Shown: positions 25,792 to 36,555, counted from the stretch's first letter. The stretch is 64,000 bases of DNA from Bacillus sp. N1-1 (GCF_009818105.1 NZ_CP046564.1:2170001-2234000), one strand, 5' to 3'. Notes: generated by a model from the letters alone, not told the origin. Numbers and translations: made by a program.

Positions 25792-27174
25792 ATGACAATT
25801 TCAATGGATCAGATCGTATCTGTATCAAAGCACAGAGGATTTATTTTTCCGGGGTCTGATATTTACGGAGGACTCGCAAATACGTGGGACTATGGTCCAC
25901 TTGGCGTAGAATTAAAAAACAATATTAAAGGAGCATGGTGGAAGAAATTTGTTCAAGAATCACCATACAATAGTGGCCTAGACGCTGCCATATTGATGAA
26001 CCCTAAGACTTGGGAAGCTTCAGGGCATCTAGGTAACTTTAATGATCCATTAATTGATTGCAAAAGCTGTAAAACACGACACCGTGCTGACAAGTTAATT
26101 GAAGACGCACTATCGACAGAAGAAGATGAAATGATTGCTGACGGCCTTTCATTTGAAGAAATGGAACGACTTATTAAAAACAACAACATTACATGTCCTG
26201 AATGTGGTAGTGAAGACTTTACAGAAATTCGTCAGTTTGATTTAATGTTTAAAACACATCAAGGTGTAACAAAATCAAGCACAAGTGAAATTTACCTTCG
26301 ACCGGAAACAGCACAGGGGATTTTTGTTAACTTTAAAAATGTACAGCGTTCGATGCGTAAAAAAGTACCTTTTGGTATTGCACAAATAGGAAAAAGCTTC
26401 CGAAACGAAATCACACCTGGTAACTTTACGTTCCGTACTCGCGAATTTGAACAAATGGAGCTTGAATTTTTCTGTAAACCTGGTGATGAGCTAGAATGGC
26501 ATGAATATTGGAAAGAGTATTGCAAAAACTGGTTGCTGAATCTAGGGGTAAGTGAGGAGAGCATTCGATTACGTGAGCATGCGGAAGATGAGCTTTCTCA
26601 TTATAGTAATGCAACAACTGATATTGAGTACAAATTCCCATTTGGTTGGGGTGAGCTATGGGGTGTTGCTTCTAGAACAGATTATGATCTTAAGCAGCAT
26701 ATGGAACACTCAAATGAAGACTTTACTTATCATGATCAGCAAACGGGTGAAAAGTATGTACCATATTGTATCGAGCCTTCACTAGGTGCAGATCGTGTGA
26801 CGCTTGCCTTTTTGATTGAAGCATATGAAGAACAAGAGCTTGAAGATGGCACTTCAAGAAGTGTGATGCACTTCCACCCGGCGATTGCGCCATTTAAAGC
26901 AGCTGTCTTCCCACTTTCTAAAAAACTTTCTGAAGAAGCGCGTGCAGTTCATGCTGAGCTATCTAAATACTTCATGGTTGATTATGACGAAGCTGGTTCA
27001 ATCGGTAAACGTTACCGTCGCCATGATGAAATTGGTACACCTTACGCGATTACGTTTGATTTTGATTCTGTAGAAGATCAGCAAGTAACAATCCGTGACC
27101 GTGATACGATGGAACAAAAAAGAATGCCGATTTCACAACTGAAAAGCTTTCTTGAAGAAAAAACACAATTTTAA
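25792..27174 (+). CDS. glyQS: Glycyl-tRNA synthetase, single-chain (alpha2) type
   Basis: Charges tRNA-Gly. The 460-aa class II synthetase is of the eukaryote/archaea-like homodimeric kind, not the GlyQ+GlyS two-gene enzyme of B. subtilis. Seen: [23 protein letters not shown] at the N-terminus (motif 1 region), a zinc-type insertion with CKSCKTRH and [24 protein letters not shown], motif 2 [21 protein letters not shown], and motif 3 in [13 protein letters not shown]. The anticodon-binding domain is at the C-terminus. ATG 25792 follows AAAAGGAGAG; the upstream TTG at 25771 lacks a site. It is controlled by the T-box directly before it. Confidence 0.94.
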   Translation: MTISMDQIVSVSKHRGFIFPGSDIYGGLANTWDYGPLGVELKNNIKGAWWKKFVQESPYNSGLDAAILMNPKTWEASGHLGNFNDPLIDCKSCKTRHRADKLIEDALSTEEDEMIADGLSFEEMERLIKNNNITCPECGSEDFTEIRQFDLMFKTHQGVTKSSTSEIYLRPETAQGIFVNFKNVQRSMRKKVPFGIAQIGKSFRNEITPGNFTFRTREFEQMELEFFCKPGDELEWHEYWKEYCKNWLLNLGVSEESIRLREHAEDELSHYSNATTDIEYKFPFGWGELWGVASRTDYDLKQHMEHSNEDFTYHDQQTGEKYVPYCIEPSLGADRVTLAFLIEAYEEQELEDGTSRSVMHFHPAIAPFKAAVFPLSKKLSEEARAVHAELSKYFMVDYDEAGSIGKRYRRHDEIGTPYAITFDFDSVEDQQVTIRDRDTMEQKRMPISQLKSFLEEKTQF

Positions 27175-27182
27175 TTAAACTA

Positions 27183-27213
27183 GCCGCTCATGTACGAGCG
27201 GCTTTTCTTTACT
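27183..27213 (+). terminator. Terminator of the glycyl-tRNA synthetase gene
   Basis: GCCGCTC and GAGCGGC stem, then TTTTCTTT. Confidence 0.8.
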
Positions 27214-27234
27214 AATGAGGAGAGTGAGTGAAAG

Positions 27235-27810
27235 GTGAGAATACTTTGGGATTTTGATGGGACATTATTTGATACATACCCAGCGTTTACAAAAGTGATG
27301 AAACAGTTAGTCTCCTCTGCCATATCGGAAGAAGAGATATTGAGGGAGTTGAAAGTTTCCTTTCATCATGCAACAGAAGTGTTTCAGTTAACTGAGGAGC
27401 AGATTACAGCATTTCGCAAAAAAGATAACGCCCTTTCGCCTGACGACAAACCACCATTCAGAGGATTAAAAACGATTTTGGAAAAAGCCGAGTTAAATGT
27501 GATCATGACACATAAACCACGTGCTGAAGTAATTGCTATTTTAAAGCATTTTGATATGGAACATTATTTTGCTGATCTCGTAGCAGGTGACGATGGTTTT
27601 CCACGAAAGCCCGATCCTGCTTCTTACCACCATTTGAATGATCAATACCATTTGGACCTTGCAGTAGGGGATCGCCTGCTTGATATTATTCCTGCAAAAG
27701 AAGTTGGTATGAAAACCTGTCTCTTTCAAAATGACTCTCCGGGAGCCGATTTTTATGTGACAAATTATTATGACTTAAACGAAATGCTTTGGCCTTCTAA
27801 TCATTCATAA
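27235..27810 (+). CDS. HAD-family hydrolase (phosphoglycolate phosphatase-like)
   Basis: A 191-aa HAD phosphatase. Motif I is WDFDGTLFDT with nucleophile D6 and acid D8; motif II is in NVIMTHKP; motif III lysine is in FPRKPDP; motif IV is VGDRLLDIIPAK. A small helical cap (about 15-75) fits the beta-PGM/phosphoglycolate phosphatase subfamily. GTG 27235 follows GAGGAG. The substrate is unknown. The MFS gene starts 69 nt later from its own promoter. Confidence 0.83.
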   Translation: MRILWDFDGTLFDTYPAFTKVMKQLVSSAISEEEILRELKVSFHHATEVFQLTEEQITAFRKKDNALSPDDKPPFRGLKTILEKAELNVIMTHKPRAEVIAILKHFDMEHYFADLVAGDDGFPRKPDPASYHHLNDQYHLDLAVGDRLLDIIPAKEVGMKTCLFQNDSPGADFYVTNYYDLNEMLWPSNHS

Positions 27811-27818
27811 TCAAGTAG

Positions 27819-27868
27819 TTGATCCCTTTTGTGTTCAAATGTGATAATACACATACGAACACAAAGGG
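27819..27868 (+). promoter_or_regulatory. MFS gene promoter inside a nested palindrome (putative operator)
   Basis: TTGATC (27819-27824) and GATAAT (27843-27848), 18 nt apart. The promoter is wrapped by two inverted repeats: outer CCCTTTTGTGTTC (27824-27836) with GAACACAAAGGG (27857-27868), and inner ATGTG (27839-27843) with CACAT (27850-27854). The arrangement fits a repressor operator covering the -10. The right outer arm also contains the ribosome binding site, so read-through RNA from the upstream gene would sequester it. Confidence 0.55.
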
Positions 27869-27878
27869 GATGTTTTGG

Positions 27879-29291
27879 TTGGATAAAAAACTTCGGTTTA
27901 TATTGATTACATTTTTGTTAGGTGTTTTTCTAGGTGCTCTTGACTCAGGCATTGTATCTCCTGCGTTAACGACCCTTATAGAAGATCTAGGAATTGACTT
28001 AAAATGGACGGTTTGGATAGTAACAATCTATACGCTTGTCTATGCAGTAAGCATGCCAATTGTAGGGAAATTTGCTGATTTATTTGGAAGAAAACGAATT
28101 TTCCTAACTGGAATTACGTTATTTGCCATTGGTTCCGTAATCGCTGGATTTAGTCAGTCACTTTCCTTTCTTCTTGTTGGTCGAGCTATTCAAGCTCTCG
28201 GTGGTGGTGGCATTATCCCTATTGCAAATGCCGTAATCGGAAACAGCTTTCCAAAGGAGAAACGGGGCATGGCGCTCGGATTTGTTGGAGCTATGTTTGG
28301 TATAGCGACGATTCTTGGACCAAATGTAGGAGGCTTTTTCGTTGCTCAGTTTAGTTGGAGATGGATATTCTTCATTAACGTCCCTATTGCACTTATTATC
28401 ATCATAATGGGCTTGAAACTTCCCGATGATCGAAAAGAGACAAAAAAACCTTCACTTGATTGGGGCGGAGCAGGCGTATTATCTTTTGTTATCATAAGTT
28501 TACTGCTTGGATTAACGAATCTGGAAACAAATGAATTTGGGCAATCGATCCAATCGCTCATGGTTTGGCCGCTTTTACTTATTAGTGTTGTTTTTATTTA
28601 TCCACTTATTCGAGTTGAAAAAGCTGCAAAAGACCCCATTCTTAAATTAAGTTACTTTAAAGACCGCAATATCGTGTTAGCATTACTCATTTCAATGATT
28701 ACAGGAATTGGCATTATTAGTATGATTTTTGTTCCTTCATTCTCAGAAATCATATTATTACTGTCCAGAGGTCAAGGTGGGTACGTTATGACGATTCTGG
28801 CAGTAGCATCTGGTTTTGCTGCTCCTATAGGTGGAGTGCTTCTCGACAAGTGGGGAGCAAAACAAGTGGTATTACTTGGCTTTTCATTAAGTCTTCTTGG
28901 TTCACTTTCCTTTGTTTATCTAGCAGATGGATGGATTACACTATCCCTCGGGATGATTCTGTCTGGTATAGGTATAGGGTTCACTATGGGAACACCGTTA
29001 AATTATATTATTCTTGAGTTAACACCTGATCATGAAGCTGGATCAGCTCTATCACTCGTAAGTTTGTTTAGATCGGTAGGTACTTCACTTGGCCCTGTTA
29101 TTCTTGCAGGATTTATCGCTATGTCAGGAGCTACATTTAGCGGAAGCAAAGTGACTGAAGCGATCAGAGATGTCATTTTATCCGGCTATCAACATATGTA
29201 CCTTGCTGCCTCTGTTATTTTCTTGATTGGTCTCATACTCGGAGTTTTTCTGAAAATGCCTTCCAAAGGTTCGGAAGTTCAAAGTTCGTAG
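27879..29291 (+). CDS. MFS transporter, DHA2 (drug:H+ antiporter) type
   Basis: Predicted proton-driven exporter, 470 aa, with roughly 13-14 membrane segments. The first segment ends in LDSGIVSPALTTL, the DHA2 signature region. Motif A is GKFADLFGRKRIF; motif C-like glycines are in ATILGPNVGG. Start TTG 27879 (MDKKLRFILITF) is 8 nt from AAGGGGA; ATG 27870 touches that site. The palindromic promoter suggests control by a local or distant repressor, but no regulator gene adjoins it in the same direction. The drug or substrate is not predictable. Confidence 0.85.
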   Translation: MDKKLRFILITFLLGVFLGALDSGIVSPALTTLIEDLGIDLKWTVWIVTIYTLVYAVSMPIVGKFADLFGRKRIFLTGITLFAIGSVIAGFSQSLSFLLVGRAIQALGGGGIIPIANAVIGNSFPKEKRGMALGFVGAMFGIATILGPNVGGFFVAQFSWRWIFFINVPIALIIIIMGLKLPDDRKETKKPSLDWGGAGVLSFVIISLLLGLTNLETNEFGQSIQSLMVWPLLLISVVFIYPLIRVEKAAKDPILKLSYFKDRNIVLALLISMITGIGIISMIFVPSFSEIILLLSRGQGGYVMTILAVASGFAAPIGGVLLDKWGAKQVVLLGFSLSLLGSLSFVYLADGWITLSLGMILSGIGIGFTMGTPLNYIILELTPDHEAGSALSLVSLFRSVGTSLGPVILAGFIAMSGATFSGSKVTEAIRDVILSGYQHMYLAASVIFLIGLILGVFLKMPSKGSEVQSS

Positions 29292-29337
29292 TAAATGGTA
29301 GATTCGCTGGATTTTTCCTTCATTATAATAGCATACG

Positions 29338-29379
29338 AAAAGCCAGATCTGAACACGTATGTTCGATCTGGCTTTTTTT
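29338..29379. terminator. Bidirectional terminator between the MFS gene and gltC
   Basis: AAGCCAGATC and GATCTGGCTT with an inner GAAC/GTTC stem, A-run on the left and T-run on the right. Confidence 0.88.
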
Positions 29380-30283
29380 ATTGTCCAAACCTGTTAAGAA
29401 CTTCATAGAAGTGTTTAAGAAATTCGAAAAACTTTCTTTCTGAAGGGGCTAGTTCTCTTCCTTGAGGAATAATGACGCCCACAGTCCTTGTCACGTTGGG
29501 CTCTGATAATTCAATTTTTACTGTTTCACCAGGCAACTGTTCTGAGAGTGTTATTTCAGGTAAGAGACTTACACCTAACCCTGCTGCTACAAGCCCCTTA
29601 ATCGTGTCAATGTCTTCCCCTTCAAATGCAATTCGAGGTTTAAAACCAACCTGCTGACATGCTGATGTAACTAGATGATGAAGCGCATACCCTGAACGAA
29701 ATAGAACAAATGGTTCATTCTTCAATTGTCCTAGTCTCAACATTGGATAATCTGCTAACTCGTGTGAGATTGGTAGAAGAGCGAGTAGTTTTTCAGTGAA
29801 AAAGATGTGGCCTTCAACATCTGTTCGATCTTTTGGTACTGGAGATACGAATGCAATATCGATTTCTCCTTTGCTGACAGCGTCCGTCAGATCTTGCACA
29901 GATCCTTGCCTTAATTGAAATCCAACGCTTGGATGCTCTTTACGAAATGCTGATATAACAGTAGGTAGCGTTTTGGCGGCTAAACTGTTCGGAAAGCCGA
30001 TGCGGATTGTTCCGGTATCTGGATTTAGAAATTCGTAGACTGCTTGTCTCGCACGTTCAATCTCTGAAATGGCCGTCTCAGCGTGATCCATAAATATTTG
30101 TCCAACTTGAGTTAACTTTACGTTTCTCCCTTCCCGAATAAATAATTGTACGCCAAGTTCCGATTCAAGATTGGCAATTTGTCGACTTACAGCTGATTGA
30201 GCTACATGAAGAGAAGTAGCTGCTGCAGTCACATGCTCTCGTTTTGCAACTTCCATAAAATAATATAACTGCCTAAGTTCCAT
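29378..30283 (-). CDS. gltC: LysR-type activator of glutamate synthase
   Basis: 301 aa. The N-terminal winged helix reads MELRQLYYFMEVAKREHVTA then HVAQSAVSRQIANLE, very close to B. subtilis GltC; a periplasmic-binding-type effector domain follows. GltC activates gltAB and senses 2-oxoglutarate versus glutamate. It is divergent from the glutamate synthase genes with about 180 nt between, the classic LysR layout. I start at 30283 (AAGGAGA about 11 nt upstream); the longer frame to 30310 would include the ribosome binding site. Confidence 0.92.
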   Translation of the reverse strand: MELRQLYYFMEVAKREHVTAAATSLHVAQSAVSRQIANLESELGVQLFIREGRNVKLTQVGQIFMDHAETAISEIERARQAVYEFLNPDTGTIRIGFPNSLAAKTLPTVISAFRKEHPSVGFQLRQGSVQDLTDAVSKGEIDIAFVSPVPKDRTDVEGHIFFTEKLLALLPISHELADYPMLRLGQLKNEPFVLFRSGYALHHLVTSACQQVGFKPRIAFEGEDIDTIKGLVAAGLGVSLLPEITLSEQLPGETVKIELSEPNVTRTVGVIIPQGRELAPSERKFFEFLKHFYEVLNRFGQ

Positions 30284-30344
30284 AAAAAAGCAATCTCCTT
30301 TTTGATTCATATCAATAATAGATTAATTATATCTAAATTATATA

Positions 30345-30374
30345 TTGGAAGCATTGGTTAAAGCAATGTACAAT
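30345..30374 (+). promoter_or_regulatory. Glutamate synthase promoter in the gltC intergenic region
   Basis: TTGGAA (30345-30350), 18 nt, TACAAT (30369-30374). AT-rich repeats such as ATATCTAAATTATATAT just upstream (30329-30345) are likely GltC contact sites. Confidence 0.5.
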
Positions 30375-30460
30375 GAGTGTAGAATATTTAAACAATTTCG
30401 ACGTTATGGCGTTAAAGCGAGAAACCATAATGAATTGGGATAAGAGCGAGGAGTGGGAAT

Positions 30461-33400
30461 ATGGATAGAACAAACTTTCCAGAGAAACAGGGATTATATG
30501 ATCCAATTCATGAGCATGACGCTTGTGGCATCGGACTGATTGCAAATATAAATAATGTACCAGCGCATGACATTATTGAAAAGGGAGTCTATATGCTACG
30601 CCAGCTAGATCATCGCGGAGGGCAGGGAAGCGATCCTGACACGGGTGACGGTGCGGGCATTATGCTACAGATTCCACACGAATTTTTCCTAAAGCATTCT
30701 GGGTTTAACCTCCCAGCTAAAGGAGAGTACGGGGTTGGAATGATGTTCCTACCCGTTGATAATCAGCTGAGACAGCGCGCAAAGCAAATTGTTGAAAAAG
30801 CAATCGAGGAAGCAGGTCAAGAATTTATTGGCTGGAGAACCGTTCCTGTAGATGAAACAACAATTGGAGAAGCCGCATGTATTGCTCAGCCTGTCATTCG
30901 ACAGGTCTTTATTAAGAAGAGCGATATTTCTGCTGAAGAATTTGAACGTAAATTGTATGTCATTCGTAAAAAAGCAGAGAAACTAGTATCTCAAGATTCG
31001 CAGCTATCAAAGACGAAGTATTACGCAGCAAGTTTCTCAAAAGATACGATCGTTTATAAAGGAATGCTCACACCAGAACAGCTTGATCAATTTTATTTGG
31101 ATTTAAAAGATCCAAGTTTTAAATCTGCTTTTTCAATGGTGCATTCACGTTTCAGTACAAATACTTTTCCAAGCTGGGATCGGGCGCATCCAAACCGCTA
31201 CCTCATTCATAATGGAGAGATTAATACGCTTCGAGGAAATGTAAACTGGATGAGAGCAAGAGAAGGTGCTCTTCAATCAGAAGTATTTGGAGATGATATG
31301 AAAGACATTGCTCCAATCGTACGACCAAACGGGAGTGATTCTTCATCCTTAGATAACTGTCTTGAATTTTTGAATCTTTCAGGTCGTTCATTACCCCATG
31401 CGGCAATGATGATGATACCAGAACCGTGGGATCGTGATGCAACGATGCTTGATCCTAAAAAAGCCTTTTATGAATACCATAGTACATTAATGGAACCATG
31501 GGACGGACCGACAGCGATCGCGTTTACGAACGGTCGTCAAATCGGAGCGATGCTTGATCGAAATGGACTGCGTCCTGCCCGATACGTGATCACAAACGAT
31601 GATACGTTTATTCTTTCATCCGAAGTAGGTGTCATTGAAATCGATGAAGAGAAAATAGTGGAAAAAGGTCGCATAAGCCCTGGCAAAATGCTTCTTTTAG
31701 ATCTTGAAGAAAAGCGACTTGTGTATGATGAAGAGATTAAAACACAAATCGCAACAGACAAACCGTACCGCAAATGGTTAGATGAAAATTTAATGAATTT
31801 GTCTCCTAAAGCAAGTAAAACGAGAGAAATTGATGAGAAAGAGCTCATTAAAACGCAAAGAGCATTCGGTTACACGTATGAAGAGTTAACGAAGAATATT
31901 GCTCCAATGGTAACAGAAAAGAAAGATCCAATCGGCTCAATGGGGAACGATGTCCCTCTTGCTGTTCTATCTGAGCGACCGCAGCTATTGTTTAACTACT
32001 TTAAGCAACTGTTTGCTCAAGTGACGAATCCACCGATCGATTCCATTCGTGAAGAATCGGTTACTTCAACAATGACGCTGCTTGGACCAGAGGGCAACTT
32101 GCTTGAAACGGATCCAGGAAGTGCTAGAAGAATTCGACTTGAAACACCGATTCTTACCGATAGTCGTTTTGAGGCGATTAAAGCATTAAATGAAGAGGAT
32201 TTTCATCCAGAAACATTAAGTTTGCTGTTTGATGCAGCTCGTGGTGAAACGGAAATGGAACATGCTTTACTTGCCTTGTTCCGAAAAGCTGATCGTGCCA
32301 TTAAAAACGGGAAAAGCATCCTTGTTCTTTCAGATTTCGGGGTTAACCGTGATAAAGCAGCGATTCCATCATTACTTGCTTTGAGTGGTCTTCATCATCA
32401 CTTAATTAAGAGAGAAACTCGAACGAAAGTAAGTTTAATCGTTGAAACAGGTGAGGCTAGGGATGTTCATCAGTTTGCCATGCTAACTGGATATGGTGCT
32501 GACGCTATTTATCCTTATGCCGCTTACGATTCAATTGACCAGATGATTTTGGACGGCACCATTGAAGGATTTACGTTCGATGAGGCGATTGAAAATTACA
32601 TTGAGGCTGCCACAACCGGTATCGTTAAAGTTATGTCGAAAATGGGTATTTCGACTATCCAAAGTTATCGTGGGGCTCAAATCTTTGAAGCAATCGGTGT
32701 AAGCAACGAAGTAATCGATCGGTATTTTGCTGGTACCGCTTCACAAATTGACGGCATTCCAATCGATATTATTGCGACAGAAACGTTGATGAGGCATCAT
32801 TTTGCTTATCATGATTCCGAATATAGTGATTTAACTCTTGAAACAGGAAGTGAACTTCAGTGGAGGAATGGAGGAGAGCATCACTCTTTTAATCCGAAAA
32901 CAATTCATACGCTACAACACGCTGCTAGAAGTAATAACTATGAACTATATAAAAAATTCTCTGGAATGGCTCTTGAAGAGAATTTAACTTATCTTAGACA
33001 GGCGATTGATTTTGGTTCAAAAGAAGCGATTTCGATTGATGAGGTTGAAAGTATTGAATCCATTACACGTCGTTTTAAGACAGGTGCAATGAGTTATGGC
33101 GCTCTTAGTGGTGAGGCTCACGAAGCTCTCGCGATTGCAATGAACCGCATTGGAGGACGAAGCAATAGCGGTGAAGGTGGAGAAGATCCTTCTCGCTTTA
33201 CGCCAGATGAAAATGGGGATCTCCGTCGAAGTGCGATTAAACAGGTAGCGTCAGGTCGCTTTGGCGTATCAAGCTATTACTTAAGCAATGCAGATGAAAT
33301 TCAAATTAAAATGGCGCAAGGTGCTAAGCCTGGTGAGGGTGGACAGTTACCTGGTAAGAAAGTATATCCTTGGATTGCTGAAGTTCGTGGGTCGACGCCA

Positions 33401-35050
33401 GGGGTTGGATTAATTTCACCACCACCACACCATGATATTTATTCGATTGAGGATCTTGCCCAACTCATCCATGATTTGAAAAATGCAAATCCATCTGCAC
33501 GAATCAACGTAAAGCTCGTTTCGAAAGCAGGCGTTGGTACGATTGCTGCAGGAGTAGCGAAAGGGCTGGCGGATGTGATTCTCATTAGCGGATATGAGGG
33601 TGGAACAGGAGCATCGCCAAGAACGAGTATTAAACACGCTGGTCTTCCATGGGAACTGGGGTTAGCTGAGACGCATCAAACGCTCGTATTGAATGATCTT
33701 CGTGATCGCGTGGTTCTTGAAGCAGATGGAAAAATGATGACCGGTCGGGATGTTGTGATGGCAGCCATTCTTGGCGCTGAAGAATTTGGGTTTTCAACTG
33801 CACCTCTTGTTGTTCTTGGATGTATTTTAATGAGAGCTTGTCATTTGGACACATGTCCAGTTGGTGTGGCAACTCAAAATCCTGAACTTCGTAAGAAATT
33901 TATGGGTAACCCGGATCATGTGGTTAATTATATGCAGTTTATTGCTCAAGAAGTGCGAGAAATCATGGCTGAACTTGGATTTAGAACAATTGAAGAAATG
34001 ATTGGTCGTACCGATGTACTGAAAGTAAGTCGTCGTACAAAAGACCATTGGAAAGCAAGATATCTTGACCTTAAACCGCTTCTTTATCAGCCGCATGTAT
34101 CCGATGAAGTCGGTAGATTCAACCAGCGACAGCAGGATCATAAACTAGATGCTGCGCTTGATAATACGTCAATTATTCCTGCAGCACTTGGAGCACTTGA
34201 GGAGCAAAAACCTTTTGAAGGCTCTTACGTTATTCGCAATACAAACCGTGTGGCTGGTGCGCTGTTAGGACATGAGATTACGAAGCGGTATGGTGCTGAT
34301 GGACTTCCAGAAGACATGATTCGCCTGCATTTTAAAGGCTCTGCTGGTCAAAGTTTCGGAGCATTCGTACCTAACGGGGTGACAATGCAGTTAGAAGGCG
34401 ATGCAAACGACTATGTTGGAAAAGGATTATCAGGCGGGAAGCTCATTATTTATCCTTCCGCAAAAGCAGGGTTTGCTAGAGACGAAAATACAATCGTAGG
34501 AAATGTTGCTTTTTATGGAGCAACTTCAGGTGAAGCATACATCAGTGGACTTGCAGGAGAACGTTTCTGCGTGAGAAACAGTGGGGCAAAAGCGGTAGTA
34601 GAAGGAATTGGCGACAATGGATGTGAATACATGACGGGTGGCCGTGTCGTTGTTCTTGGTGAGACTGGTAAGAACTTTGCAGCCGGTATGTCTGGGGGAA
34701 TTGCCTACGTTCTATCAGATGATCAAGAAGCATTTAAGCGCAATGTTAATGCTGAAATGGTCCACATTGAATCGTTGAGCAACTATGAAGAGATTCTTGA
34801 AGTAAAGCATATGATTCAACAGCATGCTTACTTTACTGATAGTCCAAAAGCTATTCGATTTATTCAAAACTGGAATGAAGTTGTAGGGAAGATCGTGAAG
34901 ATAATTCCTAAAGAATATAAGCGAATTACAGAATCATTAGAAGAGCTTAAAGAACAAGGCTATAAAGACGATGACGCAGCATATGAAGTGTTCCAACAGG
35001 CGAAGAACGGTGAAGTAAAGCCGCGTAAAAGTGATCTGGAACCGGTATAA
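30461..35050 (+). CDS. gltB: Glutamate synthase, large subunit
   Basis: Converts glutamine and 2-oxoglutarate to two glutamates, using electrons from the small subunit (named gltA in B. subtilis). The 1529-aa protein is made with a 21-residue propeptide; removal exposes C22 in HDACGIGLIA, the amidotransferase nucleophile. The FMN/synthase domain holds the 3Fe-4S cysteines C1121, C1127 and C1132 in CILMRACHLDTCPVG. The C-terminal right-handed helix carries glycine repeats (GRVVVLGETGKNFAAGMSGG). ATG 30461 has GAGGAG upstream. The small-subunit gene follows 14 nt later. Confidence 0.96.
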   Translation: MDRTNFPEKQGLYDPIHEHDACGIGLIANINNVPAHDIIEKGVYMLRQLDHRGGQGSDPDTGDGAGIMLQIPHEFFLKHSGFNLPAKGEYGVGMMFLPVDNQLRQRAKQIVEKAIEEAGQEFIGWRTVPVDETTIGEAACIAQPVIRQVFIKKSDISAEEFERKLYVIRKKAEKLVSQDSQLSKTKYYAASFSKDTIVYKGMLTPEQLDQFYLDLKDPSFKSAFSMVHSRFSTNTFPSWDRAHPNRYLIHNGEINTLRGNVNWMRAREGALQSEVFGDDMKDIAPIVRPNGSDSSSLDNCLEFLNLSGRSLPHAAMMMIPEPWDRDATMLDPKKAFYEYHSTLMEPWDGPTAIAFTNGRQIGAMLDRNGLRPARYVITNDDTFILSSEVGVIEIDEEKIVEKGRISPGKMLLLDLEEKRLVYDEEIKTQIATDKPYRKWLDENLMNLSPKASKTREIDEKELIKTQRAFGYTYEELTKNIAPMVTEKKDPIGSMGNDVPLAVLSERPQLLFNYFKQLFAQVTNPPIDSIREESVTSTMTLLGPEGNLLETDPGSARRIRLETPILTDSRFEAIKALNEEDFHPETLSLLFDAARGETEMEHALLALFRKADRAIKNGKSILVLSDFGVNRDKAAIPSLLALSGLHHHLIKRETRTKVSLIVETGEARDVHQFAMLTGYGADAIYPYAAYDSIDQMILDGTIEGFTFDEAIENYIEAATTGIVKVMSKMGISTIQSYRGAQIFEAIGVSNEVIDRYFAGTASQIDGIPIDIIATETLMRHHFAYHDSEYSDLTLETGSELQWRNGGEHHSFNPKTIHTLQHAARSNNYELYKKFSGMALEENLTYLRQAIDFGSKEAISIDEVESIESITRRFKTGAMSYGALSGEAHEALAIAMNRIGGRSNSGEGGEDPSRFTPDENGDLRRSAIKQVASGRFGVSSYYLSNADEIQIKMAQGAKPGEGGQLPGKKVYPWIAEVRGSTPGVGLISPPPHHDIYSIEDLAQLIHDLKNANPSARINVKLVSKAGVGTIAAGVAKGLADVILISGYEGGTGASPRTSIKHAGLPWELGLAETHQTLVLNDLRDRVVLEADGKMMTGRDVVMAAILGAEEFGFSTAPLVVLGCILMRACHLDTCPVGVATQNPELRKKFMGNPDHVVNYMQFIAQEVREIMAELGFRTIEEMIGRTDVLKVSRRTKDHWKARYLDLKPLLYQPHVSDEVGRFNQRQQDHKLDAALDNTSIIPAALGALEEQKPFEGSYVIRNTNRVAGALLGHEITKRYGADGLPEDMIRLHFKGSAGQSFGAFVPNGVTMQLEGDANDYVGKGLSGGKLIIYPSAKAGFARDENTIVGNVAFYGATSGEAYISGLAGERFCVRNSGAKAVVEGIGDNGCEYMTGGRVVVLGETGKNFAAGMSGGIAYVLSDDQEAFKRNVNAEMVHIESLSNYEEILEVKHMIQQHAYFTDSPKAIRFIQNWNEVVGKIVKIIPKEYKRITESLEELKEQGYKDDDAAYEVFQQAKNGEVKPRKSDLEPV

Positions 35051-35064
35051 GGGGAGGTATTCGA

Positions 35065-36549
35065 TTGGGTAAGCCAACAGGATTTATAGACTATCCTAGA
35101 GAAAAAGCACGTGAAAGAGATCTATCAACACGATTAAAAGATTGGGGAGAATACCAACTCCCTCAATCTGAAGAAAATTTGAAAACACAGGGGGCACGCT
35201 GCATGGATTGTGGCACGCCCTTCTGCCACTCAGGAATAGAATTAAATGGTAGTGCATCAGGTTGTCCACTCTATAATCTAATTCCAGAATGGAATCATCT
35301 TGTTTATCAAGGTAAATGGAAAGATGCCCTAGATCGCCTACTTAAAACAAATAATTTTCCTGAATTCACTGGTCGAGTATGTCCGGCTCCATGTGAAGGT
35401 GCCTGCGTAGCAGCGATTCCTGATGATGCGGTTGCGATTAAAAGCATTGAAAAAGAAATCATAGACCGTGGGTTTGCTGAAGGATGGATGACACCTCAGC
35501 CTCCTAAAAATCGCACGGGGAAAAAGATTGCCATCGTAGGATCAGGTCCCGCAGGGTTAGCTGCCGCTGATCAGCTGAATAAAGCAGGACATTCTGTTAA
35601 AGTATATGAACGTGATGATCGTATTGGCGGTTTATTGATGTACGGCATTCCTAACATGAAGTTAGATAAAGAGTTGGTAGAGCGCCGTGTAAAACTTCTT
35701 GCTGATGAGGGCGTAACCTTTGTGACGAACACAGAAATCGGTAAAGATGTGACGCAAGATGAGCTTCGTGATGAGCATGATGCGGTGATTCTTTGTACGG
35801 GAGCTCAAAAACACCGTGACCTACCAATTGAAGGACGTAAGCTCGGAGGAATTCATTATGCGATGGATTACTTAAAGCAAAATACAAAGAGTTTGCTGGA
35901 TTCCGAGCTTCAAGATAAGAAATACGTTTCAGCAGAAGGAAAAAATGTTATTGTTATTGGTGGTGGAGATACAGGTGCGGACTGTGTCGCTACGGCGCTT
36001 AGACACGGATGTAAAAGTGTTCACCAATTTGGTAAACATCCGCAGTTAACAGCAGATCGAATGATTGATAACCCTTGGCCAGAATTCCCGAAGGTTTTTA
36101 CTCTTGATTATGCTTATGAAGAGGCTCAAGCAGAGTATGGAGAAGACCCTCGTCAATATTCCATCATGACTAAAAAATTCGTTGGTGATGAGAATGGTCA
36201 AGTAAAAGAGCTTCATACGGTTACGATCGAAAAACATGTTGATAAAAGAGGGAATGTATTCATGAAAGAGCTTCCTGGAACAGAACAAGTTTGGCCAGTT
36301 GAACTCGTCCTAATCGCAATTGGCTTTACTGGTCCTGAGGAAGGTGTTCTTGAACATTTTGAAGTAGATCAAGATAACCGTAAACGAGCGAAAGCAGAAT
36401 TTGAAGATTATCGTACAAATGTAGACGGAGTATTTGCAGCTGGTGATGTTCGTAGAGGGCAGAGCCTCATTGTTTGGGCAATCAATGAAGGGCGCGGAGT
36501 AGCTCGTGAGACGGATCGCTATTTAATGAACAAAACGGTTATGCCTTAA
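35065..36549 (+). CDS. gltD: Glutamate synthase, small subunit
   Basis: NADPH-oxidising flavoprotein partner of the large subunit (gltB in B. subtilis). It is 494 aa. N-terminal cysteines for 4Fe-4S clusters are in [12 protein letters not shown] and CPAPCEGAC; the FAD loop is [12 protein letters not shown], the NADPH loop is [13 protein letters not shown], and [11 protein letters not shown] is the final flavin motif. TTG start, with GGGGAGGT upstream. PreT (52503) is a paralogue of this fold. A strong terminator follows. Confidence 0.95.
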   Translation: MGKPTGFIDYPREKARERDLSTRLKDWGEYQLPQSEENLKTQGARCMDCGTPFCHSGIELNGSASGCPLYNLIPEWNHLVYQGKWKDALDRLLKTNNFPEFTGRVCPAPCEGACVAAIPDDAVAIKSIEKEIIDRGFAEGWMTPQPPKNRTGKKIAIVGSGPAGLAAADQLNKAGHSVKVYERDDRIGGLLMYGIPNMKLDKELVERRVKLLADEGVTFVTNTEIGKDVTQDELRDEHDAVILCTGAQKHRDLPIEGRKLGGIHYAMDYLKQNTKSLLDSELQDKKYVSAEGKNVIVIGGGDTGADCVATALRHGCKSVHQFGKHPQLTADRMIDNPWPEFPKVFTLDYAYEEAQAEYGEDPRQYSIMTKKFVGDENGQVKELHTVTIEKHVDKRGNVFMKELPGTEQVWPVELVLIAIGFTGPEEGVLEHFEVDQDNRKRAKAEFEDYRTNVDGVFAAGDVRRGQSLIVWAINEGRGVARETDRYLMNKTVMP

Positions 36550-36555
36550 TAACAA

